Source: Bacilli bacterium
Lineage (GTDB): Bacteria; Bacillota_I; Bacilli_A; RFN20; CAG-826
DNA length: 18,380 nt
Direction of reading: 5' to 3'
NCBI GenBank assembly: GCA_900767605.1
Contig: CAAFZT010000003.1
Location: 1-18,380 of the forward strand
The notes under the pieces: generated by a model
What the model was told of the DNA's origin: nothing
What the model saw: the letters and a program-made list of their open reading frames with translations, nothing else
The model's database searches: none
Program-made: the position numbers and the translations under genes
Shown here: one piece after another, positions 7,980-14,904 of the stretch
Layout: each line of letters opens with the position of its first letter
How positions within the stretch are numbered: position 1 is the first letter of the stretch

Positions 7980-9109
7980 AAATTCTTGTGGGCTTAAGCG
8001 GTGGCGTGGATAGCGCGGTCGCCGCGTATCTATTGCAAAAGCAAGGCCATGAAGTCGTCGGCGGTTTCATGCGTAATTGGGATGCGTTAGCCAATAACGA
8101 TTACTTGGGCAACCCAACTCTTGGGCAAGGGCAATGTCCCCAGGAAAAAGACTATGAAGACGCGAAAAAGGTCGCGGAGAAATTAGGGATTCCTTTGCTC
8201 CGCTGCGATTTTGTGAAAGAGTACTGGGATCATGTGTTTTCCTATTTTTTGAAGGAATACGAAAAAGGAAGAACCCCCAATCCCGATGTTTTTTGCAATA
8301 AATATATCAAATTCGATTCCTTTTTAAATTTTGCTAAAGAGCAGGGGTTCGACTCGATTGCCATGGGACACTATGCTAAAAGGGTCGATGAAAATGGCGT
8401 GAGTTATCTTTATAAGGCTGCAGATAAAAACAAAGACCAATCCTATTTCTTGTCGCAAATTAACGAGTCACAAATCCGCAGTTGCCTCTTTCCCCTTTCT
8501 GATATCACCAAACCAGAAGTGCGTCAAATTGCCCATGATCTTGACTTTGAATCGGTGATGGATAAAAAAGATTCGACGGGGGTTTGTTTTATCGGAGAAC
8601 GCAATTTCAAACTCTTCCTTCAAAATTATTTTCCTGCCAAAAAAGGAAAAATTGTCGAAGGAAAAACGGGTAAAGTAGTGGGCGAACATTCTGGCGTGCT
8701 TTATTACACGCTTGGCCAGCATAAAGGGCTTGGCGTTGGAGGAATTAAAGGCGAAGAGGAAGGCGCGTTCTTTATTTATCGAAAGGATGTAAAGAAAAAT
8801 ATCCTCTATGTCGCCCATCCTTCCGAACGTTATCTATTAGAAAGCGATTCCTGCGACGTGGATTCCATCAATTGGATTGGGGATAAACCAACCCATCCAA
8901 TCCGAGTTGGGGTGAAATTCCGTTATCGCCAACCCGACCAATTCTGCGAACTTCGTTTCGAGGGAGACCGCATTCACCTCACTTATGAACATCCAGTGGA
9001 TGCGGTGACGCCGGGACAAATTGCCGTTTTCTATGACGGAGAAAAAATGTTAGGCGGAGGGATAATCGAAGCGACCTACCGTAATGGAGTCCGTACAGAT
9101 AAGGAATAA
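7976..9109 (+). CDS. mnmA: tRNA-specific 2-thiouridylase MnmA
   Basis: ATP-dependent enzyme that puts sulfur on U34 of tRNA-Lys, tRNA-Glu and tRNA-Gln, which sharpens decoding of A/G-ending codons. The PP-loop SGGVDS is at residues 8-13. The catalytic cysteine pair is C107 (PDVFCN) and C204 (STGVCFIGE), which form the transient disulfide and persulfide. The C-terminal beta-barrel is complete, including the late AVTPGQIAVFYDG segment, and 377 residues is a typical length. Translation is probably coupled to dtd through ATGA. Sulfur would come from a cysteine desulfurase encoded elsewhere. Confidence 0.96.
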   Translation: MKILVGLSGGVDSAVAAYLLQKQGHEVVGGFMRNWDALANNDYLGNPTLGQGQCPQEKDYEDAKKVAEKLGIPLLRCDFVKEYWDHVFSYFLKEYEKGRTPNPDVFCNKYIKFDSFLNFAKEQGFDSIAMGHYAKRVDENGVSYLYKAADKNKDQSYFLSQINESQIRSCLFPLSDITKPEVRQIAHDLDFESVMDKKDSTGVCFIGERNFKLFLQNYFPAKKGKIVEGKTGKVVGEHSGVLYYTLGQHKGLGVGGIKGEEEGAFFIYRKDVKKNILYVAHPSERYLLESDSCDVDSINWIGDKPTHPIRVGVKFRYRQPDQFCELRFEGDRIHLTYEHPVDAVTPGQIAVFYDGEKMLGGGIIEATYRNGVRTDKE

Positions 9110-9114
9110 GGTTT

Positions 9115-10527
9115 ATGGCGAAGAAAAAGAAAACCTCAGCGAAGAAAACGGTTAAAAAAGAAGTCAAAAAAGCAGCGAAAAAGCACCCCGTTGCTTTTTT
9201 GATTGTGGCGTTGGTTGTTTTGCTTGTTATTGGCGGTGCCACGGGATTCTATTATTTTTATTATTTGCCAAAACATGCAGCTCCCGGTCCAGGTAAAGAT
9301 TCGAAAGAAGACAGCTCGAGCTCGTGGGTAGTTCCTCCTTCTAGCAGCGAAACTTCCTCCTCTACCTCGACTTCTCATGACTCTCAAACCAAGGAAATGG
9401 ACCCCATCTCTTTCCATTTCTTGACCTTAGGAAACGCGAATAATGGCGATTCTATCTTTATTAAAGCAGGTGAGAACGATATTTTAATTGATGCGGGGTC
9501 GAAATCTGGCTCTGCTCCAACGATTGCCAAGGCCTTAAAAGAATATGTGACCGACGGCAAACTGGAATACGTCATTTGCACTCATGCGCATAGCGATCAT
9601 TATTCTGGGATGTTCGGGAACGTCGACAAGACCATAAACGGAGGCAAAAACGGGATTCTTTATCAATTTAAGGTGGATCAATATATTGATTTTGCCTATA
9701 TGAACAAAGCGACCGTCGATAGCAACAAAAAAGAAGTAAAACTCCATAACGCGGATGTTTCTTCTTCCTTTTTCGGCAATACGACGGAAGCCTATAAGTA
9801 CGTAGCTTCCCGTGAATTTGCCGTCTCAAAAGGTACGAGATGGTCCACGATTGATTCCTTGGAAAATAGCAGCAGCGGAAACCCTGCGATTCCCCTCGGC
9901 AAAAACCTTTCCATGGAATTCCTAAAAACCAAATATCATGAAACGGGAAGCACGGAAGAAAACAATAATTCCGTGGTTACCTTGTTCCATCAAGGCGATT
10001 CCCAATTCCTATTTACGGGGGATTTGGAAGAGTCGGGGATTAGCTCATTATTGGATTTGAATCCGGGCCTAGGCCATGTCCGTTTGTTCAAGGCGGGCCA
10101 TCATGGATCGATCAATGCAAATCCCAAAGAACTCTATGAGCGAATCACTCCGGAAGTGGTGGCTATTTGTGCATCGGCAGGTGTCAGTGAATTCACAACT
10201 GATGGGGAAAATGTCATGCCATACCAAGCGACGATTGATAATATTGCAAAATATACAAGCAATGTATTTTGTACGACGTATGGTGATTTCCTAAATTCAA
10301 AAGGCAAAGTTGGAGACCCTTATGATTTGAATGGAAGAATCAATCTTTATTATGATTCTTTGGGGAACGTCAGCGTCAATAATTCCGCGAATAATATCGT
10401 TTTAAAAGATAGCGTTTGGTTCAATAGAACCGGGGATATCTATAAAACTGTAGATCCAAATAAGCCTAACCGCACTTGGCCAGAAGGAAAGAGCATGTAT
10501 TCGGATCCTTTGCCCCTTCGCGCTTAA
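9115..10527 (+). CDS. membrane-anchored ComEC-like metallo-beta-lactamase-fold protein
   Basis: A 470-residue protein in four parts. First comes a very basic cytoplasmic tail of repeated Ala-Lys-Lys units (residues 1-24), then one membrane helix (about 25-50), then a Ser/Thr-rich linker outside the cell (about 60-93). A metallo-beta-lactamase domain resembling the ComEC hydrolase domain follows. The metal site HAHSDH is at 157-162, with TGD at 301-303 and GHHGS at 328-332. Residues 350-470 extend beyond the core and have no feature I recognise. The start lies five bases after mnmA, with AAGG just upstream. The basic tail and single helix predict an N-in, C-out anchored enzyme. A nuclease or phosphodiesterase role is plausible from the fold, but the substrate is unknown. 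Confidence 0.88.
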   Translation: MAKKKKTSAKKTVKKEVKKAAKKHPVAFLIVALVVLLVIGGATGFYYFYYLPKHAAPGPGKDSKEDSSSSWVVPPSSSETSSSTSTSHDSQTKEMDPISFHFLTLGNANNGDSIFIKAGENDILIDAGSKSGSAPTIAKALKEYVTDGKLEYVICTHAHSDHYSGMFGNVDKTINGGKNGILYQFKVDQYIDFAYMNKATVDSNKKEVKLHNADVSSSFFGNTTEAYKYVASREFAVSKGTRWSTIDSLENSSSGNPAIPLGKNLSMEFLKTKYHETGSTEENNNSVVTLFHQGDSQFLFTGDLEESGISSLLDLNPGLGHVRLFKAGHHGSINANPKELYERITPEVVAICASAGVSEFTTDGENVMPYQATIDNIAKYTSNVFCTTYGDFLNSKGKVGDPYDLNGRINLYYDSLGNVSVNNSANNIVLKDSVWFNRTGDIYKTVDPNKPNRTWPEGKSMYSDPLPLRA

Positions 10528-10540
10528 ACTTCCCTCTATT

Positions 10541-10711
10541 CCTATCGGGGGCAAAAGGTGTAGTATTTCCCTATCGGGAATTTGCCACTCCCCCTTAAGC
10601 GGGTAATTCCGCCGCGCCCAGCGTTATCGGGGTAATCAAGTGCACCAACACCGGTGAAGAAGGATGGTACCGCGCAATCGCGTTCCTTCGGATCGGGTGT
10701 TTTATTTTTTT
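10541..10711 (+). promoter_or_regulatory. T-box leader controlling alaS (tRNA-Ala sensing, short Stem I)
   Basis: The T-box sequence AGGATGGTACCGCG is at 10661-10674, one base off the usual consensus. Its antiterminator is exact. Helix A1 pairs 10659-10664 with 10684-10689, the bulge TGGTACC (10665-10671) would bind the tRNA ACCA end, and helix A2 pairs 10672-10675 with 10680-10683. Upstream, a compact Stem I spans 10547-10594. It has a GGGGG/CCCCC base, an AGTA motif (10562-10565), a short TTCCC/GGGAA hairpin (10567-10580), and the alanine specifier GCC (10584-10586) followed by A. A GCGG/CCGC hairpin (10599-10612) may be Stem III. T-boxes bind uncharged tRNA and then permit expression of the downstream synthetase. 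I see no K-turn, AG bulge or distal T-loop region, so Stem I is roughly half the usual length. Confidence 0.93.
10679..10711 (+). terminator. T-box expression platform: weak terminator ending in a T run
   Basis: After the antiterminator strand, TCC/GGA around a TTC loop (10684-10692) with flanking GC pairs forms an imperfect hairpin. It is followed by GGGTG and a T-rich run (10700-10711). AACACC at 10647-10652 can also pair with GGTGTT at 10696-10701. The hairpin is weaker than in most transcriptional T-boxes, so the switch mechanism is not certain. Confidence 0.5.
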
Positions 10712-10722
10712 GGAGGAAAACC

Positions 10723-13320
10723 ATGAAGTACATGAAAGGCTCGGAAATCCGTAATCGTTGGATTTCATTTTTCGAAAGCAAAGGACACCGTTATATCCCG
10801 GGTGTTAATTTAATTCCGCAAGGCGATAAATCCCTTCTTTGGGTCAATGCCGGCGTCACGGGTTTGAAGAAATATTTTGATGGAAGCGAAGTTCCACCCT
10901 GCCGTCGAATCGTTAACGTTCAGAAGTCGATTCGCACCAATGATATCGAAAACGTTGGACATACCGCGCGCCATCATACCTTCTTTGAAATGCTTGGGAA
11001 TTTTTCCATCGGGGATTATTTCCGTAACGAAGTCATTCCTTGGGCATATGAGATTCTAACGAATGAAAAAACTGGTTTTGGAATTCCGAAAGAAAAACTC
11101 TATATCACCTACGAACCTCACGACGAAGCGACCCGGAATCTTTGGGTACGTTGCGGCATGGATCCCGAACACCTCATCCCCCTTAAAGATAATTTCTGGG
11201 AAATTGGGGAAGGACCCTGCGGCCCGGATACCGAAATGTTCTTTGATCGCGGAGAAAAATACGACCCGAAACACCTCGGCGTTAAAATGCTGCAAGACGA
11301 TATTGAAAACGACCGCTATATCGAAATTTGGAACATTGTTTTCTCTCAATATAATTCAGAGGCAGGAGTAGCGAGAGAAAATTATAAAGAGCTCCCCTCC
11401 AAAAATATCGATACCGGCTCTGGTTTGGAGCGTCTTGCTTGCATTTTGCAGGGAACGGAAACCAACTTCGAGACGGACTTGTTCATGCCGATCATCAAAG
11501 CCGCGGAAGAGATTTGCCATAAACCTTATGAAGGGGATAACAAAATGGCGTATCGCGTCATCGCCGACCACGCGCGCTGCTTGACCTTTGCCTTAAGCGA
11601 TGGGGCTTATTTCTCTAACGAAGGACGCGGATATGTTTTACGCCGTATCATTCGTCGCGCGATGCGATATGGGCAAAAGCTCGGAATCAACGAGCCGTTT
11701 ATGTACCGGCTGATTCGCGTTTGTGCCGATGAATACAAGGATTTCTATCCCAATTTGGAAGAAAAAGTGGAATTGGTTTCCAAGATGGTCCTTGATGAAG
11801 AAAAGAAATTCATCAAGACGCTTTCTACTGGGGAAGAGATTCTTCGTCAAAAGATGGAAGGAAAGCAAACGTTGGAAGGTTCGGTCATCTTCTTGCTTTA
11901 CGATACCTACGGTTTCCCTGCCGATATGACGAAAGAAATCTGTGAAGAAAATGGAGTCAAGGCCGATATGGATGGCTTCCAAAAATGCATGGAAGAGCAA
12001 AAGGAACGCGCTCGTGCCGCTAGAGGCGACATTGAATCGTTCCATAAGCAATCCAAAGACTTGCTTGAATTCAAGACACCAAGTGAATTTGTTTACGACC
12101 AAGAAAGCCTTAAGGCCAAGGTCACGGGCTTATTCGTAGACGGGAATGCGGTAGAAGAAATCGATGAAGAAGGAGATGTTGCCTTTGATTTAACTCCTTT
12201 CTATGCCGAAATGGGTGGACAGGTTTCGGATACGGGCACCCTTAAAAACGAATCCGTTTTGGGGACGATTACTCGTGTTGGCAAAGCTCCTGCGGGACAG
12301 CACTTGCACCACGTTCATTTGCAATATGGTCATCTTTCCGTCGGAGAGGAAGTGGAGTTGGCTTTGGACTCCAAACGCCGCCACCTGATTGAACGCAATC
12401 ACTCCGCCACCCATTTGCTTCACGCGGCCATCTCGGAAATTCTAGGAAAACACGTGGAACAAAAGGGAAGCTATTGCGACGAAAACTATCTCCGCTTCGA
12501 CTTTGCGTCGATGGATAAACTTTCCTCGGAAGATCTAAATAAAATCGAAGCTTTGGTGAATGAGAAAATTGCGGAGTCGATTCCGGAAGAAACTAAGATT
12601 TTGCCGGTAGAAGAAGCCAAAAATCTTGGCGCAGAGATGGAATTCTCCGAAAAATACGGTTCCGTGGTCCGCGTGGTTTGCTTTGAAGATTTCTCCAAGG
12701 AATTCTGCGGAGGAACTCACGTCAAGAACACCAGCGAAATTGGCTTGTTTGTTCTAGAAAGCGAATCTAGCGTCTCTGCTGGAACTCGTCGAATTCAAGC
12801 CCGTACAAGCTTAGGCGCCTATCAATATTTACGCAAAAAATCTGAAGTTTTGGCCTCCGTTGAATCGGAAACCCTTTCTAAGGATGATACGGTCCTTGAA
12901 TCGGTTAAAAAATTGGAAGGCCACATCGATGAGCTTCAAGCTGAACTGAATCAACTGAAAGACAAGATGTCTTCTTCGGAAGCAAATGAACTGCAGAAAC
13001 AATTCGAAGAAATCGATGGAATCCATTTCCTTGCCTGGAAGGGAGACGGGGAGCGCGGAGACATCATGAAACTCGGCGATTCCTTAAAATCGATTTATTC
13101 CGACTATGTTCTCTTCCTCTGTGGGAAAGGTTCTAAAGGATATAGCCTTGTCGTCTTCGCCGGAGGCAAAGGTGCCCAAATTGGAGCGGGAAAAATTATG
13201 AAAGAGACCGCGCCGATTCTTGGCGGAAACGGCGGTGGCAAACCAGAAATGGCTTCCGGAAGTGCCAAAAACTTAGACGGATTTGAAACGGCTATTTCCA
13301 AAGCGAAAACTTTGCTTTGA
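10723..13320 (+). CDS. alaS: alanyl-tRNA synthetase
   Basis: Class II synthetase that charges tRNA-Ala and edits mischarged Ser and Gly. The catalytic core is N-terminal (about residues 1-230), with TARHHTFFEMLGNFSIGDYF and the DNFWEIGEGPCGP segment typical of Clostridia-like AlaRS. The editing domain has the zinc-binding HSATH (560-564) and CGGTH (662-666). A coiled coil (about 700-770) leads to the C-Ala (DHHA1) domain with its Gly-rich end. It is 865 residues and complete. The start at 10723 is chosen because GGAGG (10712-10716) sits six bases upstream. An in-frame extension back to 10654 runs inside the T-box and is rejected; the ATG at 10732 is too far from the ribosome-binding site. Control is by the T-box leader. 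Confidence 0.97.
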   Translation: MKYMKGSEIRNRWISFFESKGHRYIPGVNLIPQGDKSLLWVNAGVTGLKKYFDGSEVPPCRRIVNVQKSIRTNDIENVGHTARHHTFFEMLGNFSIGDYFRNEVIPWAYEILTNEKTGFGIPKEKLYITYEPHDEATRNLWVRCGMDPEHLIPLKDNFWEIGEGPCGPDTEMFFDRGEKYDPKHLGVKMLQDDIENDRYIEIWNIVFSQYNSEAGVARENYKELPSKNIDTGSGLERLACILQGTETNFETDLFMPIIKAAEEICHKPYEGDNKMAYRVIADHARCLTFALSDGAYFSNEGRGYVLRRIIRRAMRYGQKLGINEPFMYRLIRVCADEYKDFYPNLEEKVELVSKMVLDEEKKFIKTLSTGEEILRQKMEGKQTLEGSVIFLLYDTYGFPADMTKEICEENGVKADMDGFQKCMEEQKERARAARGDIESFHKQSKDLLEFKTPSEFVYDQESLKAKVTGLFVDGNAVEEIDEEGDVAFDLTPFYAEMGGQVSDTGTLKNESVLGTITRVGKAPAGQHLHHVHLQYGHLSVGEEVELALDSKRRHLIERNHSATHLLHAAISEILGKHVEQKGSYCDENYLRFDFASMDKLSSEDLNKIEALVNEKIAESIPEETKILPVEEAKNLGAEMEFSEKYGSVVRVVCFEDFSKEFCGGTHVKNTSEIGLFVLESESSVSAGTRRIQARTSLGAYQYLRKKSEVLASVESETLSKDDTVLESVKKLEGHIDELQAELNQLKDKMSSSEANELQKQFEEIDGIHFLAWKGDGERGDIMKLGDSLKSIYSDYVLFLCGKGSKGYSLVVFAGGKGAQIGAGKIMKETAPILGGNGGGKPEMASGSAKNLDGFETAISKAKTLL

Positions 13321-13339
13321 TGGTGGCTGGTTTTATAAT
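13312..13339 (+). promoter_or_regulatory. promoter of the DUF1292 gene
   Basis: A perfect TATAAT (13334-13339) lies 16 bases after TTGCTT (13312-13317), which overlaps the alaS stop. Transcription would begin near 13346, just before the GGAG ribosome-binding site at 13347-13350. Confidence 0.6.
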
Positions 13340-13357
13340 TCAAACAGGAGCAAAAAC

Positions 13358-13639
13358 ATGGAACAAAAAATCGAAGATAACGAACGCGATATCGAAATTA
13401 CTCGCGACGACGGAACCGTCGATCATTTGAAAATTCTTTTCACTTTCCATAATGACGAGAGGGAAAAAGATTATTATTTCCTTTATCAGGAAGGGGATGA
13501 GGATTCTTTGTTCTGCCTTTCTACCAAAGACGGAGTTTCTTTTGAATACCTTAGCGAAGAAGAAGCCGATGAGGCGGAGCAGGTCTTGGACGCCTATAAC
13601 GATGATCCGATGATCCAAGATTTGAAAAAAGAAGCCTAA
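13358..13639 (+). CDS. DUF1292 family protein (YrzB-like)
   Basis: Small acidic protein of 93 residues, function unknown. An N-terminal DxxEITRDDGT-type strand precedes LFTFHNDEREKDYYFLY, and an acidic stretch (Glu/Asp-rich, about residues 68-78) sits near the end, the usual DUF1292 pattern. In Bacillus the family member YrzB is encoded near alaS and ruvX, which matches its position here. The reading frame is open back to 13283 inside alaS, but the start at 13358 is preferred because GGAG lies seven bases upstream and a promoter sits between the two. The ireB and ruvX genes that often stand between alaS and this gene are missing here. Confidence 0.88.
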   Translation: MEQKIEDNERDIEITRDDGTVDHLKILFTFHNDEREKDYYFLYQEGDEDSLFCLSTKDGVSFEYLSEEEADEAEQVLDAYNDDPMIQDLKKEA

Positions 13640-13644
13640 GTTCC

Positions 13645-13673
13645 TTGTTCAAAAATGCCCTAGCGCGTATAAT
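13645..13673 (+). promoter_or_regulatory. promoter of greA
   Basis: TTGTTC (13645-13650), a 17-base spacer and TATAAT (13668-13673) form the best sigma-A-type promoter on the plus strand of this window. It begins five bases after the DUF1292 stop. The greA ATG at 13702 is preceded by AGAGG at 13688-13692. Confidence 0.75.
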
Positions 13674-13701
13674 CCTAACGTTACTTTAGAGGTAGTAGAA
13701 A

Positions 13702-14214
13702 ATGCCACAGAAAAAATACACTTTGACCCAAGCGGAATATGACGCATTGGAAAAAGAACATGAATATCTTATTCACGTTGAAACTCCGCAAGTTATCGCG
13801 GATTTGAACCTTGCTCGTAGCCAAGGCGACCTTTCCGAAAACGCCGATTACGATGCGGCTCGTGACCATCAGGCCCGTGTTGCTGCTCGCATCAGCGAAA
13901 TCGAAAACATTTTGCACAATAGTGTGATTACCGCTACCGCCACCGGCAATGAGGCTGGTATCGGCAGCACGGTTCGTTTCCAAGACCTTCTCCGCAATCG
14001 CGAAGAAGTGGTTCGTGTCATGGGAAATACCGGCGCTAATCCTTTTGGGGAAGTCGTCAGCGTCTCTAACGAATCGCCTTTAGGCAAGGCGATCATTGGC
14101 TCTTCCGTTGGGGATACCGTTGTGGTTTCTACCGACAATGGCTCCTATGAAATCAAGATTCTTGAGATTCATAAGGGCGATAAAGTGGAAAAGAATTCCA
14201 AAAAAGCTGCTTAA
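13702..14214 (+). CDS. greA: transcription elongation factor GreA
   Basis: Binds the RNA polymerase secondary channel and stimulates cleavage of backtracked RNA. The N-terminal coiled coil (about residues 10-75) carries GDLSENADYDAA at its tip, with the acidic pair D43 and E46 that coordinates the catalytic magnesium. The C-terminal FKBP-like domain ends with the SPLGKAIIGSSVGDTV segment. At 170 residues it is about a dozen longer than usual, because of a Lys-rich tail after the last strand. It has its own promoter and ends in a strong terminator, so it is probably a single-gene unit. Confidence 0.96.
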   Translation: MPQKKYTLTQAEYDALEKEHEYLIHVETPQVIADLNLARSQGDLSENADYDAARDHQARVAARISEIENILHNSVITATATGNEAGIGSTVRFQDLLRNREEVVRVMGNTGANPFGEVVSVSNESPLGKAIIGSSVGDTVVVSTDNGSYEIKILEIHKGDKVEKNSKKAA

Positions 14215-14233
14215 GGCCGTAATTAAAGCGTTG

Positions 14234-14262
14234 AAAAAGCCACAAAAAATGTGGCTTTTTTT
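14234..14262 (+). terminator. Rho-independent terminator after greA
   Basis: GCCACA (14239-14244) pairs with TGTGGC (14250-14255) around a five-A loop, extended by A-T pairs and followed by seven Ts. It starts 20 bases after the greA stop. Confidence 0.92.
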
Positions 14263-14364
14263 CGTGCTTTGCTTCGATGAATGGCTAGTTTTTGATTTTT
14301 TTCGAAAATCTTTACCGAAATTTTTTTGATTTTTTACCTTCTATGTATGTGTAAGGAGGTTTTT

Positions 14365-14904
14365 ATGAAAACTATTTTACTCATCGTCTGCATCACCATG
14401 GTGTGCGTTGTCGGATTTGGCGTTGTGACACGCATTACCGATGGAGGAACGGGGACTTCCCAAAATATTAACGGTTCCACCGTCCATTCCATCACCGTTA
14501 CGGTTTCTGGCCAAATTCAAAAACCAGGAACATACACCGTAGAAGTGGGCCAAACCATTATCGATCTCATTACCAAAGCTGGCGGAATCACTTCCGATGC
14601 GGATACTTTGGCTTTTGTACCCACGCATGTCTGCGAAGCGAAACAAAATTATTATATCGCCCCACTTCGCGACAATTCTTCCGCCTGCGCCGTGGAAGAC
14701 ATTCGTAAATGTAACCTTAATAAAGCTTCTGCGGAGGAATTGCGCAGCGTTGCCGGGTTCTCCAAAACAGCGGCTGCAGCCGTAGTTTCTTATCGTGCTT
14801 CCACGGTATTTGAAACGCTGGAACAAATTACGGAAGTGCCTAGTTGTGGGAAGGCAACTTATATCACGGTGAGAGACAAATTGAGACTACGGGATGCGGA
14901 ATGA
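14365..14904 (+). CDS. comEA: competence protein ComEA, diverged
   Basis: DNA receptor for natural transformation. An N-terminal membrane anchor (about residues 3-21) leads to an SLBB domain (about 43-100, with SGQIQKPGTYTVEVGQT) and a C-terminal helix-hairpin-helix DNA-binding domain (about 116-175, NLNKASAEEL). The start at 14365 is fixed by a strong AAGGAGG (14353-14359) five bases upstream; the frame is open 13 codons further but without a ribosome-binding site. It has 179 residues. The first hairpin reads GFSKTA where GIGxxxA is normal. There are four cysteines in the part predicted to lie outside the cell (90, 108, 116, 161). The stop overlaps comEC as ATGA. Confidence 0.88.
   Translation: MKTILLIVCITMVCVVGFGVVTRITDGGTGTSQNINGSTVHSITVTVSGQIQKPGTYTVEVGQTIIDLITKAGGITSDADTLAFVPTHVCEAKQNYYIAPLRDNSSACAVEDIRKCNLNKASAEELRSVAGFSKTAAAAVVSYRASTVFETLEQITEVPSCGKATYITVRDKLRLRDAE

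Noticed and set aside
9115..9186. Histone H1-like or nucleoid protein
   Set aside because: The Lys/Ala tail is only 24 residues and leads directly into a membrane helix and a hydrolase domain.
10510..10540. Promoter for the T-box/alaS transcript at the end of the preceding gene
   Set aside because: TTGCCC at 10510 is followed by only poor -10 candidates (TCTATT with a 19-base spacer), which is too weak to call.
10543..10697. Possible short direct-repeat or CRISPR-like array
   Set aside because: The repeats are only seven bases, unevenly spaced, and fall inside a T-box RNA.
10542..10781. Minus-strand reading frame of 79 codons across the alaS leader
   Set aside because: It lies over the T-box and the alaS start, and its translation shows no family features; the RNA structure explains the sequence.
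14263..14364. Clear sigma-A promoter for comEA
   Set aside because: The gap is very T-rich with a TTTACC (14311-14316), but no convincing -10 lies at the right distance, so I did not list one.
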